DNA of 64,000 bases from Gilvimarinus chinensis DSM 19667 (lineage in GTDB: Bacteria > Pseudomonadota > Gammaproteobacteria > Pseudomonadales > Cellvibrionaceae): contig NZ_KB898707.1 in the NCBI RefSeq assembly GCF_000377745.1, positions 710,482 to 774,481 on the forward strand, given 5' to 3'. Positions 44,864 to 53,977 of this stretch are shown here, in pieces; position 1 is the first letter of the stretch; each line of letters starts with the position of its first letter. The notes under the pieces are model-generated. The model ran no database searches and was not told where the DNA came from. It worked only from the letters and a program-made list of their open reading frames with translations. The translations under genes were made by a program, and so were the position numbers.

Positions 44864-45180
44864 CATTGGACTAGTTTTCACTACCCCGGTTGAGTCAGCA
44901 GCCACAGTCGTTATTGGTGTTTTATTGACACAACTGGGAGGCCAGAGTGGCGGAATTTTGGAAAAATTTAATAACACGCCTGATTTCTTTGGTTATGTCC
45001 CGCTCACAGCTTTGTTCGCCTCTTGATGGAAGCGTCCAAGGCTGGTGACTTCTACTGGGCTGGGGCGAGTTGAATCGCACAGGATACATTCCTCTCCCTT
45101 ATATCGTTTGGGGCGAGAGGCTTTACGCGCGATGATCTAACGCCGGAGTACGAGTGGATGACTCTATATTCACTGGTCTG
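44864..45180 (+). pseudogene. Possible decayed coding sequence with frameshifts
   Basis: Protein-like stretches occur in different frames on the plus strand: VIGLVFTTPVESAATVVIGV followed by LLTQLGGQSGGILEKFNNTP, then ELNRTGYIPLPYIVWGERLY, then GFTRDDLTPEYEWMTLYSLV ending in a stop. They run in order but are separated by stops and frame changes. I recognise no family. The alternative is chance open stretches; composition and length favour a degraded gene only weakly. Confidence 0.3.
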
Positions 45181-45221
45181 AGGTAGCGGCATTACTTATA
45201 ACAATAGTGGAGATTATGCCC

Positions 45222-47504
45222 ATGAATAAACAAATACCTTCATCCGTAAAATTACTCGCAGCGCTGCTAGCGGTTTCGCATTCGGCCGCCAGTTACGCTG
45301 CCGAGCCCGTGTCGGTGAATGCATCGGATCACGACGGTAACGTCCCGCAAAACACCCTCGATAATGACCTGTCCAGCCGCTGGTCGGCGAACGGCGATGG
45401 CCAGTGGATTGAATATGACCTGGGAGACGAGGTGAACGTTGAGTCTTTGGATATCGCTTTCTACAAAGGCGATCAGCGCACCTCGACCGTGGATATTCAA
45501 ACCTCAACCGATGGCAGCAGCTGGCAAAGTGTTTTCTATGGCGATCAGCCCGCCAGTACTGCGGCGCAACAAACCATTGATGTCGAAGACACGGCGGCGG
45601 CTTATGTCCGCATTGTCGGTTACGGTAATACCTCTAATACTTGGAACAGCCTCACCGAAGTGGATATTCACAGCTCACCCATTGGCCAGTCCTCCAGCTC
45701 TTCATCCAGCCAAAACTCAAGTGCCTCCAACAGTGCGTCTGCCGCTGAGCTGACGGCCTCAGCCAGTGCCGACGACGGCAATGTGGCTGGTAATGTACTG
45801 GACAATGATTTGGGGACTCGGTGGTCCGCCAATGGCAGTGGTCAGTGGCTGGAATTGGATTTGGGTGCAGTGCAAACAGTGGGGCGTGTGGATATTGCGT
45901 TTTATAAGGGGGATCAGCGCAGCGCCTCGTTTGATCTCCAAGTCAGTATTGATGGAAACCATTGGGACACCCTTGTCTATGGGGCCAACAGCTCGGGAGA
46001 TTCCACGGCAATGGAGTCTTTTGCACTGCCAACAGGAGAGGCTCGGTATATTCGTTACCTGGGGTACGGTAATAGTGCTAACAGTTGGAACTCTATTACC
46101 GAAATGGCGGTGAGCGCAGACGGCGGCGCTAACAGTAGTTCGTCCAGTTCTGTGCCTGGCTCATCCAGTAGCAGTTCGTCGGTGGGTCAGAGTTCCTCTT
46201 CCAGCTCTTCGGCTCCGTGGGAGGGGGGTGGTAATACCTATACCGCCTCCCCGGATGATGTGGCAGATGTACTGGCCGGTGCCTCTGGCGGTGATGAAAT
46301 TATCGTTACAGGTTCGGGCGAAATATCCATTAAAAACCTGAGTTTTAATGCACCGGTTTTGGTGCGTGCGGCTTCGGTGGGAGGAACTACGCTTACCAAT
46401 GCTACCATCGACAATAGCAACAACATCATTTTGCAGGGCTTTGTATTCGGCCCCAACGACGAAAGCACCTATCTTAAAATCGTGAATTCCACGAATATTC
46501 AGGTGTTGCGCAACGTGTTTGATCACACGGATGTAATGAACAGCCAGACCGCTATTGTGACCACTCAGGCCAGTCAATATATTTCCATTGGCTACAACGA
46601 GTTTCGCGGCAAGAATCAGATGTTTACCTCTGAAGGTTATAAGTTAACCGGCAGCTATATTAAAACCCAGTTTGACGATCCGCAGATGACGAAAAACCTG
46701 CATGTGTTCCGCAACCACTTTAAAGATATTTACCCTTACGTACCCGATGGTACGACGCCCACGGGTGACTCGGATCGTGAAGTGATGGCCATGGGGATTG
46801 CCGACTCACAGGATGTCGTCACCAATAACGTGGTGGAGTACAACTTGTTTGAAAACTGCGATGGTGAGAACGAAATTATCACCGTAAAAACATCCAATAA
46901 CGAGTTCCGTTACAACACCTTTAAAAACTCCATGGGGTCGCTTTCGTTCCGCTTGGGGTCTAATAACCAGGCTTACGGGAATTACTTCTACGGTGAGGGT
47001 GCCAGCGCAAACTGGGATGACGACAACTACCAGACCGGCGGTATCCGTGTGTATGGTGAAGGCCATCAAATTTATGATAACTACATGGAAGGTCTGACCG
47101 GGGTCAGCTGGCGCCGGCCGATTCTTATTGACTCGGGCGACACGTCTGATAGTACCGGTGGCGACAGTCACGAAACCTCAAGCAATCTATCGGTTTACGA
47201 TAACGTGATAGTCGATAGTGTTGGCGGTGGCATCCATATTGGTAGCGATAATTACGGTAACCAGCCCTACGATATTAGCGTCAGCAACAACCTTGTGGTG
47301 AGTGATACAGGGATTTTATTTAATAACTACGCGGATGACTCTTCTAACACTTGGTCGGGCAACGAGGCTTATGCGACAGGCTCAGCGATTGCAGTGGGTG
47401 GAGGCACGCTGAATTCAGCACAAGTGACTCTGTTGTCCAGTTCGCCGTCAATCAATAAACCAACACCATTAAGCGCCGCTGACGTGGGGCCTTACGCACC
47501 TTAG
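45222..47504 (+). CDS. Secreted polysaccharide lyase family 6 (alginate lyase/chondroitinase B-like) with two discoidin-type modules
   Basis: I start at MNKQIPSSVK (760 residues) because GGAG is nine bases upstream. Signal peptide to about residue 26 (SAASYA). Two tandem F5/8-type C (CBM32-like) modules of about 120 residues share DGNV..N.LDNDL..RWSANG.GQW and AFYKGDQR; poly-serine linkers follow each. The last 430 residues are a PL6-type parallel beta-helix: GDEIIVTGSGEISIKNL, LRNVFDHTD, VFRNHFKDI, and the catalytic lysine in NEIITVKTSNNEFRYNTF and arginine in GSLSFRLGSNNQAYGNYF. The usual RHG is RLG here. Likely degrades alginate; dermatan sulfate is the alternative substrate. Confidence 0.88.
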   Translation: MNKQIPSSVKLLAALLAVSHSAASYAAEPVSVNASDHDGNVPQNTLDNDLSSRWSANGDGQWIEYDLGDEVNVESLDIAFYKGDQRTSTVDIQTSTDGSSWQSVFYGDQPASTAAQQTIDVEDTAAAYVRIVGYGNTSNTWNSLTEVDIHSSPIGQSSSSSSSQNSSASNSASAAELTASASADDGNVAGNVLDNDLGTRWSANGSGQWLELDLGAVQTVGRVDIAFYKGDQRSASFDLQVSIDGNHWDTLVYGANSSGDSTAMESFALPTGEARYIRYLGYGNSANSWNSITEMAVSADGGANSSSSSSVPGSSSSSSSVGQSSSSSSSAPWEGGGNTYTASPDDVADVLAGASGGDEIIVTGSGEISIKNLSFNAPVLVRAASVGGTTLTNATIDNSNNIILQGFVFGPNDESTYLKIVNSTNIQVLRNVFDHTDVMNSQTAIVTTQASQYISIGYNEFRGKNQMFTSEGYKLTGSYIKTQFDDPQMTKNLHVFRNHFKDIYPYVPDGTTPTGDSDREVMAMGIADSQDVVTNNVVEYNLFENCDGENEIITVKTSNNEFRYNTFKNSMGSLSFRLGSNNQAYGNYFYGEGASANWDDDNYQTGGIRVYGEGHQIYDNYMEGLTGVSWRRPILIDSGDTSDSTGGDSHETSSNLSVYDNVIVDSVGGGIHIGSDNYGNQPYDISVSNNLVVSDTGILFNNYADDSSNTWSGNEAYATGSAIAVGGGTLNSAQVTLLSSSPSINKPTPLSAADVGPYAP

Positions 47505-47525
47505 TGAGCTTAACGCTGTTTTAAC

Positions 47526-47554
47526 AGCCGGCCTTTAAAGAGGCCGGCTTTTTT
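47526..47554 (+). terminator. Terminator after the PL6 lyase gene
   Basis: AGCCGGCCT, loop TTAAAG, AGGCCGGCT followed by five T. Confidence 0.92.
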
Positions 47555-47607
47555 ATCAGCGGATTATTATTTCGAATTCAACGTTTCCACTGCGGGTGCA
47601 TCAGAGT

Positions 47608-48903
47608 TTATTGTTCGGCCAGACGGTTTACCGTCTGTGCAAAATTCATCACCCCTTGTTCAATTTGATCGACGCCGTCAGAGACATGGTGAATTTTGGT
47701 CTCACCCTGTTCGGAAATCTGGCTGACCTGCTCCATTTGCTTTTTAATTTGCTGCGCAAGCTCATGGTTATCGCTGACCACTTTGGTAATTTCTTCGGTG
47801 GCTTCGCTGGTGCGGCCTGCAAGTTGACGTACTTCGTCCGCCACTACGGCAAAGCCGCGTCCCTGGTCGCCCGCGCGAGCAGCTTCAATGGCCGCATTCA
47901 ATGCCAGCAAGTTGGTTTGGTCGGCAATTGAGCGGATGGTGGTGACAATGTCCGAAATGCTTTCTGATTGTGTATTAAGCCTATCGGTAATGTCTGCAGC
48001 CTGTTTAATTTGCTCGGCAATTTGTGCCGAGGTGGCTACGGCATCATCTAGCAAACCTTTGGCATTTAACGTGATTTGCGAAGTTTCTTCTGAAGTGGAA
48101 GAGGCCGCTTCTACCGCTTCCATAGCCGTGCGTACGCGTGGCGAAATGTCGCTGGCAAATTTAATCACTTTGTACACTTTGCCGCTGGTGTCGCGAACCG
48201 GGTTGTAGGTGGCCTCAAGCCAAAGCGTGTTGCCCATGGCATCTTTGCGCTCAAACTTTCCGGACATAAATTGCCCCGTTGAAAGATTGGCCCAAAAATC
48301 CGGATTCGATTGATAAAAGTTGTCGTAGCAAAATATACGGTGATGTTTACCAACAATGTCATTGAGCTGATAGCCAATGGTGTTTAAAAAGTTGCTGTTG
48401 GCGGTAATAATATTACCTTGCGGGTCAAACTCAATGACCGCGAGGGAGCGGTCAAGGGCATCAAACAGTGCGTTGCGATCCAGCAACGAGTTACGTGACT
48501 CGGTCACATTCGATGCAATTTTGATGACTTTGCTCACTCGGTTGCCGTCAAAGACGGGAAAGTAACTGGCCTCCAGCCAGATAGACTTGCCCTGCTTGTC
48601 AAACCGCTGAAAGGTACCTTGTTGGCTTTTGCCAGCGGCAAGCTCGCGCCAGAAGTTCTCGTACTCAACGCTGGCCGCGTAGGTGGAACTGCAAAACATG
48701 CGATGGTGACGCCCCTTAATTTCGCCGATAGGGTAGCCAACCACTTTCAAAAACAATGGGTTCGCATCCAGAACGTCTCCCTCGGGAGTAAACTCGATAT
48801 ACCCCACATGGTCCCGAATGGCGTTAAGGCTTGCGGCCAATTCGTTGTTTACTTCTTCCAATTCCCCAATCTGGGCTTCCTGATTTTTGCCTCTGCCAAA
48901 CAT
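47608..48903 (-). CDS. Soluble methyl-accepting chemotaxis protein with two PAS domains (BdlA/Aer2-like)
   Basis: A cytoplasmic chemoreceptor of about 431 residues (a GTG four codons upstream is an alternative start). After a short coiled stretch come two PAS-PAC units (about residues 25-145 and 150-265), each with an xxFW(R/A)xL and WLEA(S/T)Y(F/N)PV motif, then a signalling domain with the hairpin tip [45 protein letters not shown]. No transmembrane helix is present. Relatives include Pseudomonas BdlA, which drives biofilm dispersal, and other energy or oxygen sensors; the second PAS could bind heme or flavin but ligands cannot be read from sequence. Confidence 0.9.
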   Translation of the reverse strand: MFGRGKNQEAQIGELEEVNNELAASLNAIRDHVGYIEFTPEGDVLDANPLFLKVVGYPIGEIKGRHHRMFCSSTYAASVEYENFWRELAAGKSQQGTFQRFDKQGKSIWLEASYFPVFDGNRVSKVIKIASNVTESRNSLLDRNALFDALDRSLAVIEFDPQGNIITANSNFLNTIGYQLNDIVGKHHRIFCYDNFYQSNPDFWANLSTGQFMSGKFERKDAMGNTLWLEATYNPVRDTSGKVYKVIKFASDISPRVRTAMEAVEAASSTSEETSQITLNAKGLLDDAVATSAQIAEQIKQAADITDRLNTQSESISDIVTTIRSIADQTNLLALNAAIEAARAGDQGRGFAVVADEVRQLAGRTSEATEEITKVVSDNHELAQQIKKQMEQVSQISEQGETKIHHVSDGVDQIEQGVMNFAQTVNRLAEQ

Positions 48904-48999
48904 GCCCTGGCTCACTCCCTAAGTCGTCATATCCTCCATAAGTATCGGCACAAATAGATATTTCTCAAGGGGGAATCGAAAAACCGGCTTAAAAATGAA

Positions 49000-49024
49000 A
49001 AAACCACCCGAAAAGGGTGGTTTT
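49000..49024. terminator. Terminator of metH
   Basis: AAAACCACCC, loop GAAAA, GGGTGGTTTT: perfect 10-bp stem with A and T flanks usable on both strands, 26 bases after metH on the minus strand. Confidence 0.9.
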
Positions 49025-49049
49025 AGAGGGGAAGTAAATAATCCAAATT

Positions 49050-52000
49050 TTAAGGTTCGTACCCCAATACCGGGCTTAGCCAGCGTTCAAGCTCATCCTG
49101 TGGCATACCCTTGCGCTCTGCCAGTGACGCCACCTGGTCTTTTTCGACTTTGCCAATGGCAAAGTACTCGGACTCGGGGTGCGAGAAATACCAGCCAGAT
49201 ACGGCGGCGGTGGGGAACATGGCGTAGTGTTCCGTCAGGCTCAGGCCGGTATTTTTTTCCGCATCCAGTAGCTTAAACAAGGTGCCTTTTTCGGTGTGAT
49301 CCGGGCAGGCGGGGTAGCCAGGTGCGGGACGAATGCCGCGATAGCGCTCGCGGATTAAATCCTCGTTTTCCAACTGTTCGTCTTTATCGTAACCCCAGAA
49401 CTCTTTGCGCACCCGCAAATGCATGTGCTCGGCGAGTGATTCGGCCAAGCGGTCCGCCAGGGCTTTAACCATAATCGCGTTATAGTCATCGCCTTTGGCT
49501 TCATACTCTTTGGCCAGCTCTTCGGCGCCAATGCCGGCGGTGACCGCAAAGCCGCCAATATAGTCTTGCTTGCCGCTGTCTTTAGGGGCGACAAAGTCGG
49601 CCAGCGAAAAGTTGGGTTTGCGGTTGCCGGGCTTTTGCTGTTGTTGGCGCAAATGGTGCAGGCGCGCCAGCTCTTCGCCGTTATCCCCAAACACCGCAAT
49701 ATCGTCGTGATTAACGCTATTGGCGGGCCAAAAGCCCAGCACCGCGCGCGCTTTAAGCAGTTTCTCATCCATCAGTTTTTGCAGCATTGTTTGCGCGTCG
49801 TCAAACAGGTTGCGCGCCGCTTCGCCCACCACTTCATCTTCGAGAATGCGCGGATACTTGCCCGCTAAATCCCAGCTGATAAAAAACGGCGTCCAGTCGA
49901 TGGTGTCAATCAGCTGCTCCAGCGGGTAGTCGTCAAAGACTTTCACGCCGGTAAAGCTGGGGGCAGGGGGGGTGTAGTTTTCCCAGTCGGCTTTAAAGCC
50001 GTGTTCAATGGCTTCATCGTAGCTGCGCAAAGTGCCGCGGGGCTTGCGGTTGGCGTTGCGCACCCGCACGGCTTCGTACTCGGTTTTTAAGTCGGCGACA
50101 AAGCCATCGCGGTTGGCATCGTTGAGCAGGGTAGAGCAAACCCCCACCGCGCGCGAGGCATCGGCGACATAAACCACCTGGTTGATGTTCAGTACCGGGT
50201 CAATTTTAACCGCGGTATGGGCTTTTGACGTTGTAGCACCGCCAATCAGCAATGGTTTGTTAATGCCCTGGCGTTCCATCTCGCGGGCAACGCTGACCAT
50301 TTCGTCCAGCGATGGGGTAATCAAACCCGACAAACCGATAATGTCGCAGTTTTGTTCCACGGCGGTTTGCAGGATTTTTTCGCCGGGCACCATCACACCC
50401 ATATCCACCACTTCAAAGTTATTGCACTGCAGTACCACGCCGACAATATTTTTGCCGATGTCGTGCACATCGCCCTTTACCGTGGCCATTAAGATTTTGC
50501 CGTTGGGTTTGGCCCCTTCGACTTTTTCCGCCTCGATGTAAGGTTGCAAGTAGGCCACGGATTGTTTCATCACCCGCGCCGATTTCACCACCTGAGGCAG
50601 GAACATTTTACCCGCGCCAAATAAATCACCCACCACGTTCATGCCGTCCATCAGTGGGCCTTCAATTACATCCAAAGGTTTTTCCGCCTGTTGGCGCGCC
50701 TCTTCGGTGTCTTCAACAATGAAGGCCGAAATACCTTTCACCAAGGAGTGTTCAATGCGCTTGTTAACGTCCCAGCTGCGCCACTCCAAGTCTTCTTTTT
50801 TGCCGCTGTCGCCACCGCCTTCGCGGTATTTTTCGGCAATATCCAGCAGCGCTTCGGTGGCATTGTCGTTGCGGTTTAAAATCACGTCTTCGACTTTTTC
50901 GCGCAGCTCTTCGGGTAAATCGTCGTACACCGCCAACTGACTGGCGTTAACGATGCCCATGTTCATGCCTACTTTAATGGCGTGGTACAAAAACACCGAG
51001 TGAATCGCCTCGCGCACCGGGTTGTTGCCCCGGAAAGAGAAAGACACATTGGATACGCCGCCGGATACACCCGCGTGGGGGAGGTTTTCACGAATCCATT
51101 GAGTGGCTTCAATAAAATCCACCGCGTAGTTGTTATGCTCTTCAATACCTGTGGCAACGGCGAAAATATTGGGGTCGAAAATAATGTCTTCTGGCGGGAA
51201 GCCGACTTTATCCACCAGCACCCGGTAAGAGCGTTCGCAAATTTCTTTTTTGCGTGCGGCGGTATCCGCCTGGCCGGTTTCGTCAAAGGCCATCACAACC
51301 ACGGCGGCGCCGTAGCGCATGCACAGGCGGGCTTTTTCAATAAACTCGTCTTCGCCTTCTTTGAGGCTGATGGAGTTCACAATGCCCTTGCCTTGAATGC
51401 ATTTAAGCCCGGCTTCAATCACCTCCCATTTAGAGGAGTCCACCATAATTGGCACACGGGAAATGTCCGGCTCGCCTGCAATCAGGTTTAAAAAGCGCAC
51501 AATCGCCGCTTCGGCGTCGAGCATGCCCTCGTCCATATTGATGTCGATTACCTGTGCGCCGCCTTCGACCTGCTCCAGCGCGACTTCCAGTGCGGTGTCG
51601 TAATCCTCTTCCACAATCAAACGTTTAAAGCGGGCCGAGCCTGTGACGTTGCAGCGCTCGCCCACGTTCACGAACAGCGAGTCTTTGGTGATGTTAAAAG
51701 GCTCAAGCCCCGACAGGCGACAGGCGGGCTCGATATCGGGAATCTGGCGCGGCGGGTGCTTGGCCACGGCCTCGGCAATGGCCTGAATATGATCGGGTCG
51801 GGTACCGCAACAGCCACCAATAATGTTTAAAAAGCCAGATTGGGCGAACTCGTCGATAATCGCCTGCATTTCTTCGGGCTCTTGATCGTATTCGCCAAAT
51901 TCGTTGGGTAGCCCTGCGTTGGGGTGTGCGGAGACATAACAGTTGGCTACCCGTGATAGCTCGGCTACATACTGGCGCAGCTCCTGCGCACCGAGGGCGC

Positions 52001-52751
52001 AGTTAAGGCCAATAGACAGAGGCTTGGCGTGGGCCAGCGAGTTGTAAAAGGCTTCGGTGGTCTGGCCCGACAGAGTGCGACCAGAGGCATCGGTAATTGT
52101 GCCCGAAATCATCAGTGGCAGCTCAAAGCCTAACTCGTCAAACACCTCTTGTACCGCAAAAATGGCGGCCTTGGCGTTTAGCGTGTCGAAGATGGTTTCA
52201 ATCAGAATCAGGTCCGAGCCGCCCTCAATCAGGGCTTTGGTGGCTTCGATGTAGTTTTCCACCAACTCGTCAAAGGTGACGTTGCGTGCGCCTGGGTCGT
52301 TAACATCCGGCGAGATAGAGCAAGTGCGCGAGGTGGGGCCCAACACGCCCGTCACATAGCGGGGTTTATGGGGCTCGGCCTCGGTCAGTTCATCGGCTAC
52401 TTCGCGGGCAATACGCGCGCCGGCCAGGTTTAGCTCGTAGGCCAGCTCTTCCATACCGTAATCGGCCATGGAAATGCGGGTTGAGTTAAAGGTGTTGGTT
52501 TCAAGAATATCCGCGCCGGCTTCCAGGTATTCCCGGTGGATCTGCTTCATCAGCTCGGGCTGGGTGATGTTCAGCAGGTCGTTATTGCCCTTCACATCGC
52601 GGTTGTAATCGGCAAAGCGTTTACCCCGGTACTCCTCTTCGCTGAGCTTGTGGCTTTGAATCATAGTGCCCATACCGCCGTCGAGCACCATAATGCGCTC
52701 GGTCAGGGTTTGTTTTAGTTGGGCAATGCGTTGCTCGCGGGTGTTACTCAT
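49050..52751 (-). CDS. metH: Cobalamin-dependent methionine synthase
   Basis: Transfers a methyl group from 5-methyltetrahydrofolate to homocysteine through cobalamin. I start at [12 protein letters not shown], as in the family (1233 residues, full length). Four modules follow in order: homocysteine-binding barrel ([12 protein letters not shown] and zinc motif [11 protein letters not shown]), pterin barrel ([26 protein letters not shown]), cobalamin module with [14 protein letters not shown] (histidine that ligates cobalt) and [13 protein letters not shown], and the AdoMet reactivation domain ([36 protein letters not shown]). Complete. Needs B12, so the cell makes or imports it; no cobalamin riboswitch is seen upstream. 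Confidence 0.98.
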   Translation of the reverse strand: MSNTREQRIAQLKQTLTERIMVLDGGMGTMIQSHKLSEEEYRGKRFADYNRDVKGNNDLLNITQPELMKQIHREYLEAGADILETNTFNSTRISMADYGMEELAYELNLAGARIAREVADELTEAEPHKPRYVTGVLGPTSRTCSISPDVNDPGARNVTFDELVENYIEATKALIEGGSDLILIETIFDTLNAKAAIFAVQEVFDELGFELPLMISGTITDASGRTLSGQTTEAFYNSLAHAKPLSIGLNCALGAQELRQYVAELSRVANCYVSAHPNAGLPNEFGEYDQEPEEMQAIIDEFAQSGFLNIIGGCCGTRPDHIQAIAEAVAKHPPRQIPDIEPACRLSGLEPFNITKDSLFVNVGERCNVTGSARFKRLIVEEDYDTALEVALEQVEGGAQVIDINMDEGMLDAEAAIVRFLNLIAGEPDISRVPIMVDSSKWEVIEAGLKCIQGKGIVNSISLKEGEDEFIEKARLCMRYGAAVVVMAFDETGQADTAARKKEICERSYRVLVDKVGFPPEDIIFDPNIFAVATGIEEHNNYAVDFIEATQWIRENLPHAGVSGGVSNVSFSFRGNNPVREAIHSVFLYHAIKVGMNMGIVNASQLAVYDDLPEELREKVEDVILNRNDNATEALLDIAEKYREGGGDSGKKEDLEWRSWDVNKRIEHSLVKGISAFIVEDTEEARQQAEKPLDVIEGPLMDGMNVVGDLFGAGKMFLPQVVKSARVMKQSVAYLQPYIEAEKVEGAKPNGKILMATVKGDVHDIGKNIVGVVLQCNNFEVVDMGVMVPGEKILQTAVEQNCDIIGLSGLITPSLDEMVSVAREMERQGINKPLLIGGATTSKAHTAVKIDPVLNINQVVYVADASRAVGVCSTLLNDANRDGFVADLKTEYEAVRVRNANRKPRGTLRSYDEAIEHGFKADWENYTPPAPSFTGVKVFDDYPLEQLIDTIDWTPFFISWDLAGKYPRILEDEVVGEAARNLFDDAQTMLQKLMDEKLLKARAVLGFWPANSVNHDDIAVFGDNGEELARLHHLRQQQQKPGNRKPNFSLADFVAPKDSGKQDYIGGFAVTAGIGAEELAKEYEAKGDDYNAIMVKALADRLAESLAEHMHLRVRKEFWGYDKDEQLENEDLIRERYRGIRPAPGYPACPDHTEKGTLFKLLDAEKNTGLSLTEHYAMFPTAAVSGWYFSHPESEYFAIGKVEKDQVASLAERKGMPQDELERWLSPVLGYEP

Positions 52752-52787
52752 GGGGTAAACCTGTTTCAAATAGCGGGATAAATAAAA

Positions 52788-52814
52788 GCCCGCGATTTTA
52801 CAGTAATCGCGGGC
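52788..52814 (-). terminator. Terminator between the mutarotase gene and metH
   Basis: GCCCGCGATT, loop TTACAGT, AATCGCGGGC: a perfect 10-bp stem followed on the minus strand by TTTTATTT. It separates the two minus-strand genes. Confidence 0.88.
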
Positions 52815-52848
52815 TGAGGTCGTGCTTTCGTGGCTGGTTTTTGCGGCC

Positions 52849-53778
52849 CTAGGCCGGTTTGATACTCATGTGTGCGCTTCGGCATTGTCCGGCGGGTAAG
52901 TGCCAGGTGTCGCCCAGGCAGGCACCGCGTTCGACGCATACATAGCCAGCGTGATTGCCAGGCCCTATATCCGCAATTTGACTGCCAGCTTCGGCACCGA
53001 TATTCCACACCACCACGCTTGGGCATTGGTCGCCTTCAATGCGGTAGCGATGCGCGCCATCATCCACAGTTACCGGCAGCTGGATATCCTCGTACACGCG
53101 GTCCACCTCGCCGTTAAAGGTAACCGGCCCACTTTGGGTAAAGTATTTACCGCCTTCTACTTTGTCGGAGTACTCGCGCCCCTCCAGTCCCTCTACCCGG
53201 GTCGTTTCTAGGTGGCTAATGGCGAAGTAGGTGTGCATGACCCAGCTGGCGTCGAAGTCGGTGTGGCCGGTGTTGGTCAGCGTCAGGTGCAGGGTGGGCG
53301 TTTGCCCTAAAGACAGGGTCAGCTCAGCGGTAAAATCGTGCTCGAATAATGCATCGGCGCTGTGGCGTAAGCTGAGCTTCAAGTGGCATATGCCCTCGGC
53401 ATCCAGTGCTGCGCTGTCCAGCTGCCAGGTGCGGGTACGGGCAATACCGTGTTTGGGGCGTGAGCTGTCCGTGGGGTGGGGGCCAAACCAGGGCAGGCAC
53501 AAAGGGATGCCGCCGCGCAGGCTGGCGCCGGGGCTGAACTGGCAGTTGGGGCTAACCCACAGTAATTCTTCGCCACCTGTGGGGGTAAAGCTCAGCAGGT
53601 GCGCGCCGTTGGTGCTGAATACGGCGGTGCAGTGGGGCGTTTTCACCTTAATCAGTGGTAAGCCTGGGCCCTGGCTTTCGGGAAAGCAGGTGTGGCTATC
53701 GGTAAGGCTTAAAAATTCGTGCTGATTCACCACATCCAGTAGCGCTTGGGGAACCTCGGGGCTAGGATTTTGACTCAT
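52849..53778 (-). CDS. D-hexose-6-phosphate mutarotase (YeaD-like aldose 1-epimerase family)
   Basis: Interconverts alpha and beta anomers of glucose 6-phosphate and related sugars. I use the start giving [16 protein letters not shown] (309 residues). A beta-sandwich with [47 protein letters not shown], the catalytic histidine in [14 protein letters not shown] and an acid in [27 protein letters not shown]. These match E. coli YeaD and yeast YMR099c. It precedes metH on the minus strand but has its own terminator. Confidence 0.92.
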   Translation of the reverse strand: MSQNPSPEVPQALLDVVNQHEFLSLTDSHTCFPESQGPGLPLIKVKTPHCTAVFSTNGAHLLSFTPTGGEELLWVSPNCQFSPGASLRGGIPLCLPWFGPHPTDSSRPKHGIARTRTWQLDSAALDAEGICHLKLSLRHSADALFEHDFTAELTLSLGQTPTLHLTLTNTGHTDFDASWVMHTYFAISHLETTRVEGLEGREYSDKVEGGKYFTQSGPVTFNGEVDRVYEDIQLPVTVDDGAHRYRIEGDQCPSVVVWNIGAEAGSQIADIGPGNHAGYVCVERGACLGDTWHLPAGQCRSAHMSIKPA

Positions 53779-53977
53779 AGGGTGTCCAATCGGGTTAAAA
53801 AGGCAAAACGCCCATTTTAACAAAAACCGGTTACATGGTTTAGGGGTAATCGACTTGGTCAGTGTTGGGCGCCCCAGGCGCTTTGTTAACCTGTTGGATG
53901 AATCAAAAAGCCCGTGCCTTTAGTTTACCGCCCAGTCGCAGTATGATGCGCGCCCAAATCACAGCAGCGAGGTTACC

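Larger units (their letters stand above)
44258..45205. other. Gene-poor region between tRNA-Ser and the PL6 lyase gene
   Basis: Almost 950 bases without a convincing intact gene. It contains two copies of the CATTTGTG...CACATCAA intergenic motif, a perfect 24-base inverted repeat, a second inverted repeat GGGCGCAC ... GTGCGCCC, a copy of the tRNA 3' end with its own terminator, and from about 44864 to 45180 the remains of a coding sequence with frame breaks. It looks like the scar of past recombination at the tRNA gene. Confidence 0.6.

Noticed and set aside
44674..44874. 66-residue open frame after tRNA-Ser
   Set aside because: No ribosome site and residue pattern unlike a folded protein; probably chance in decayed DNA.
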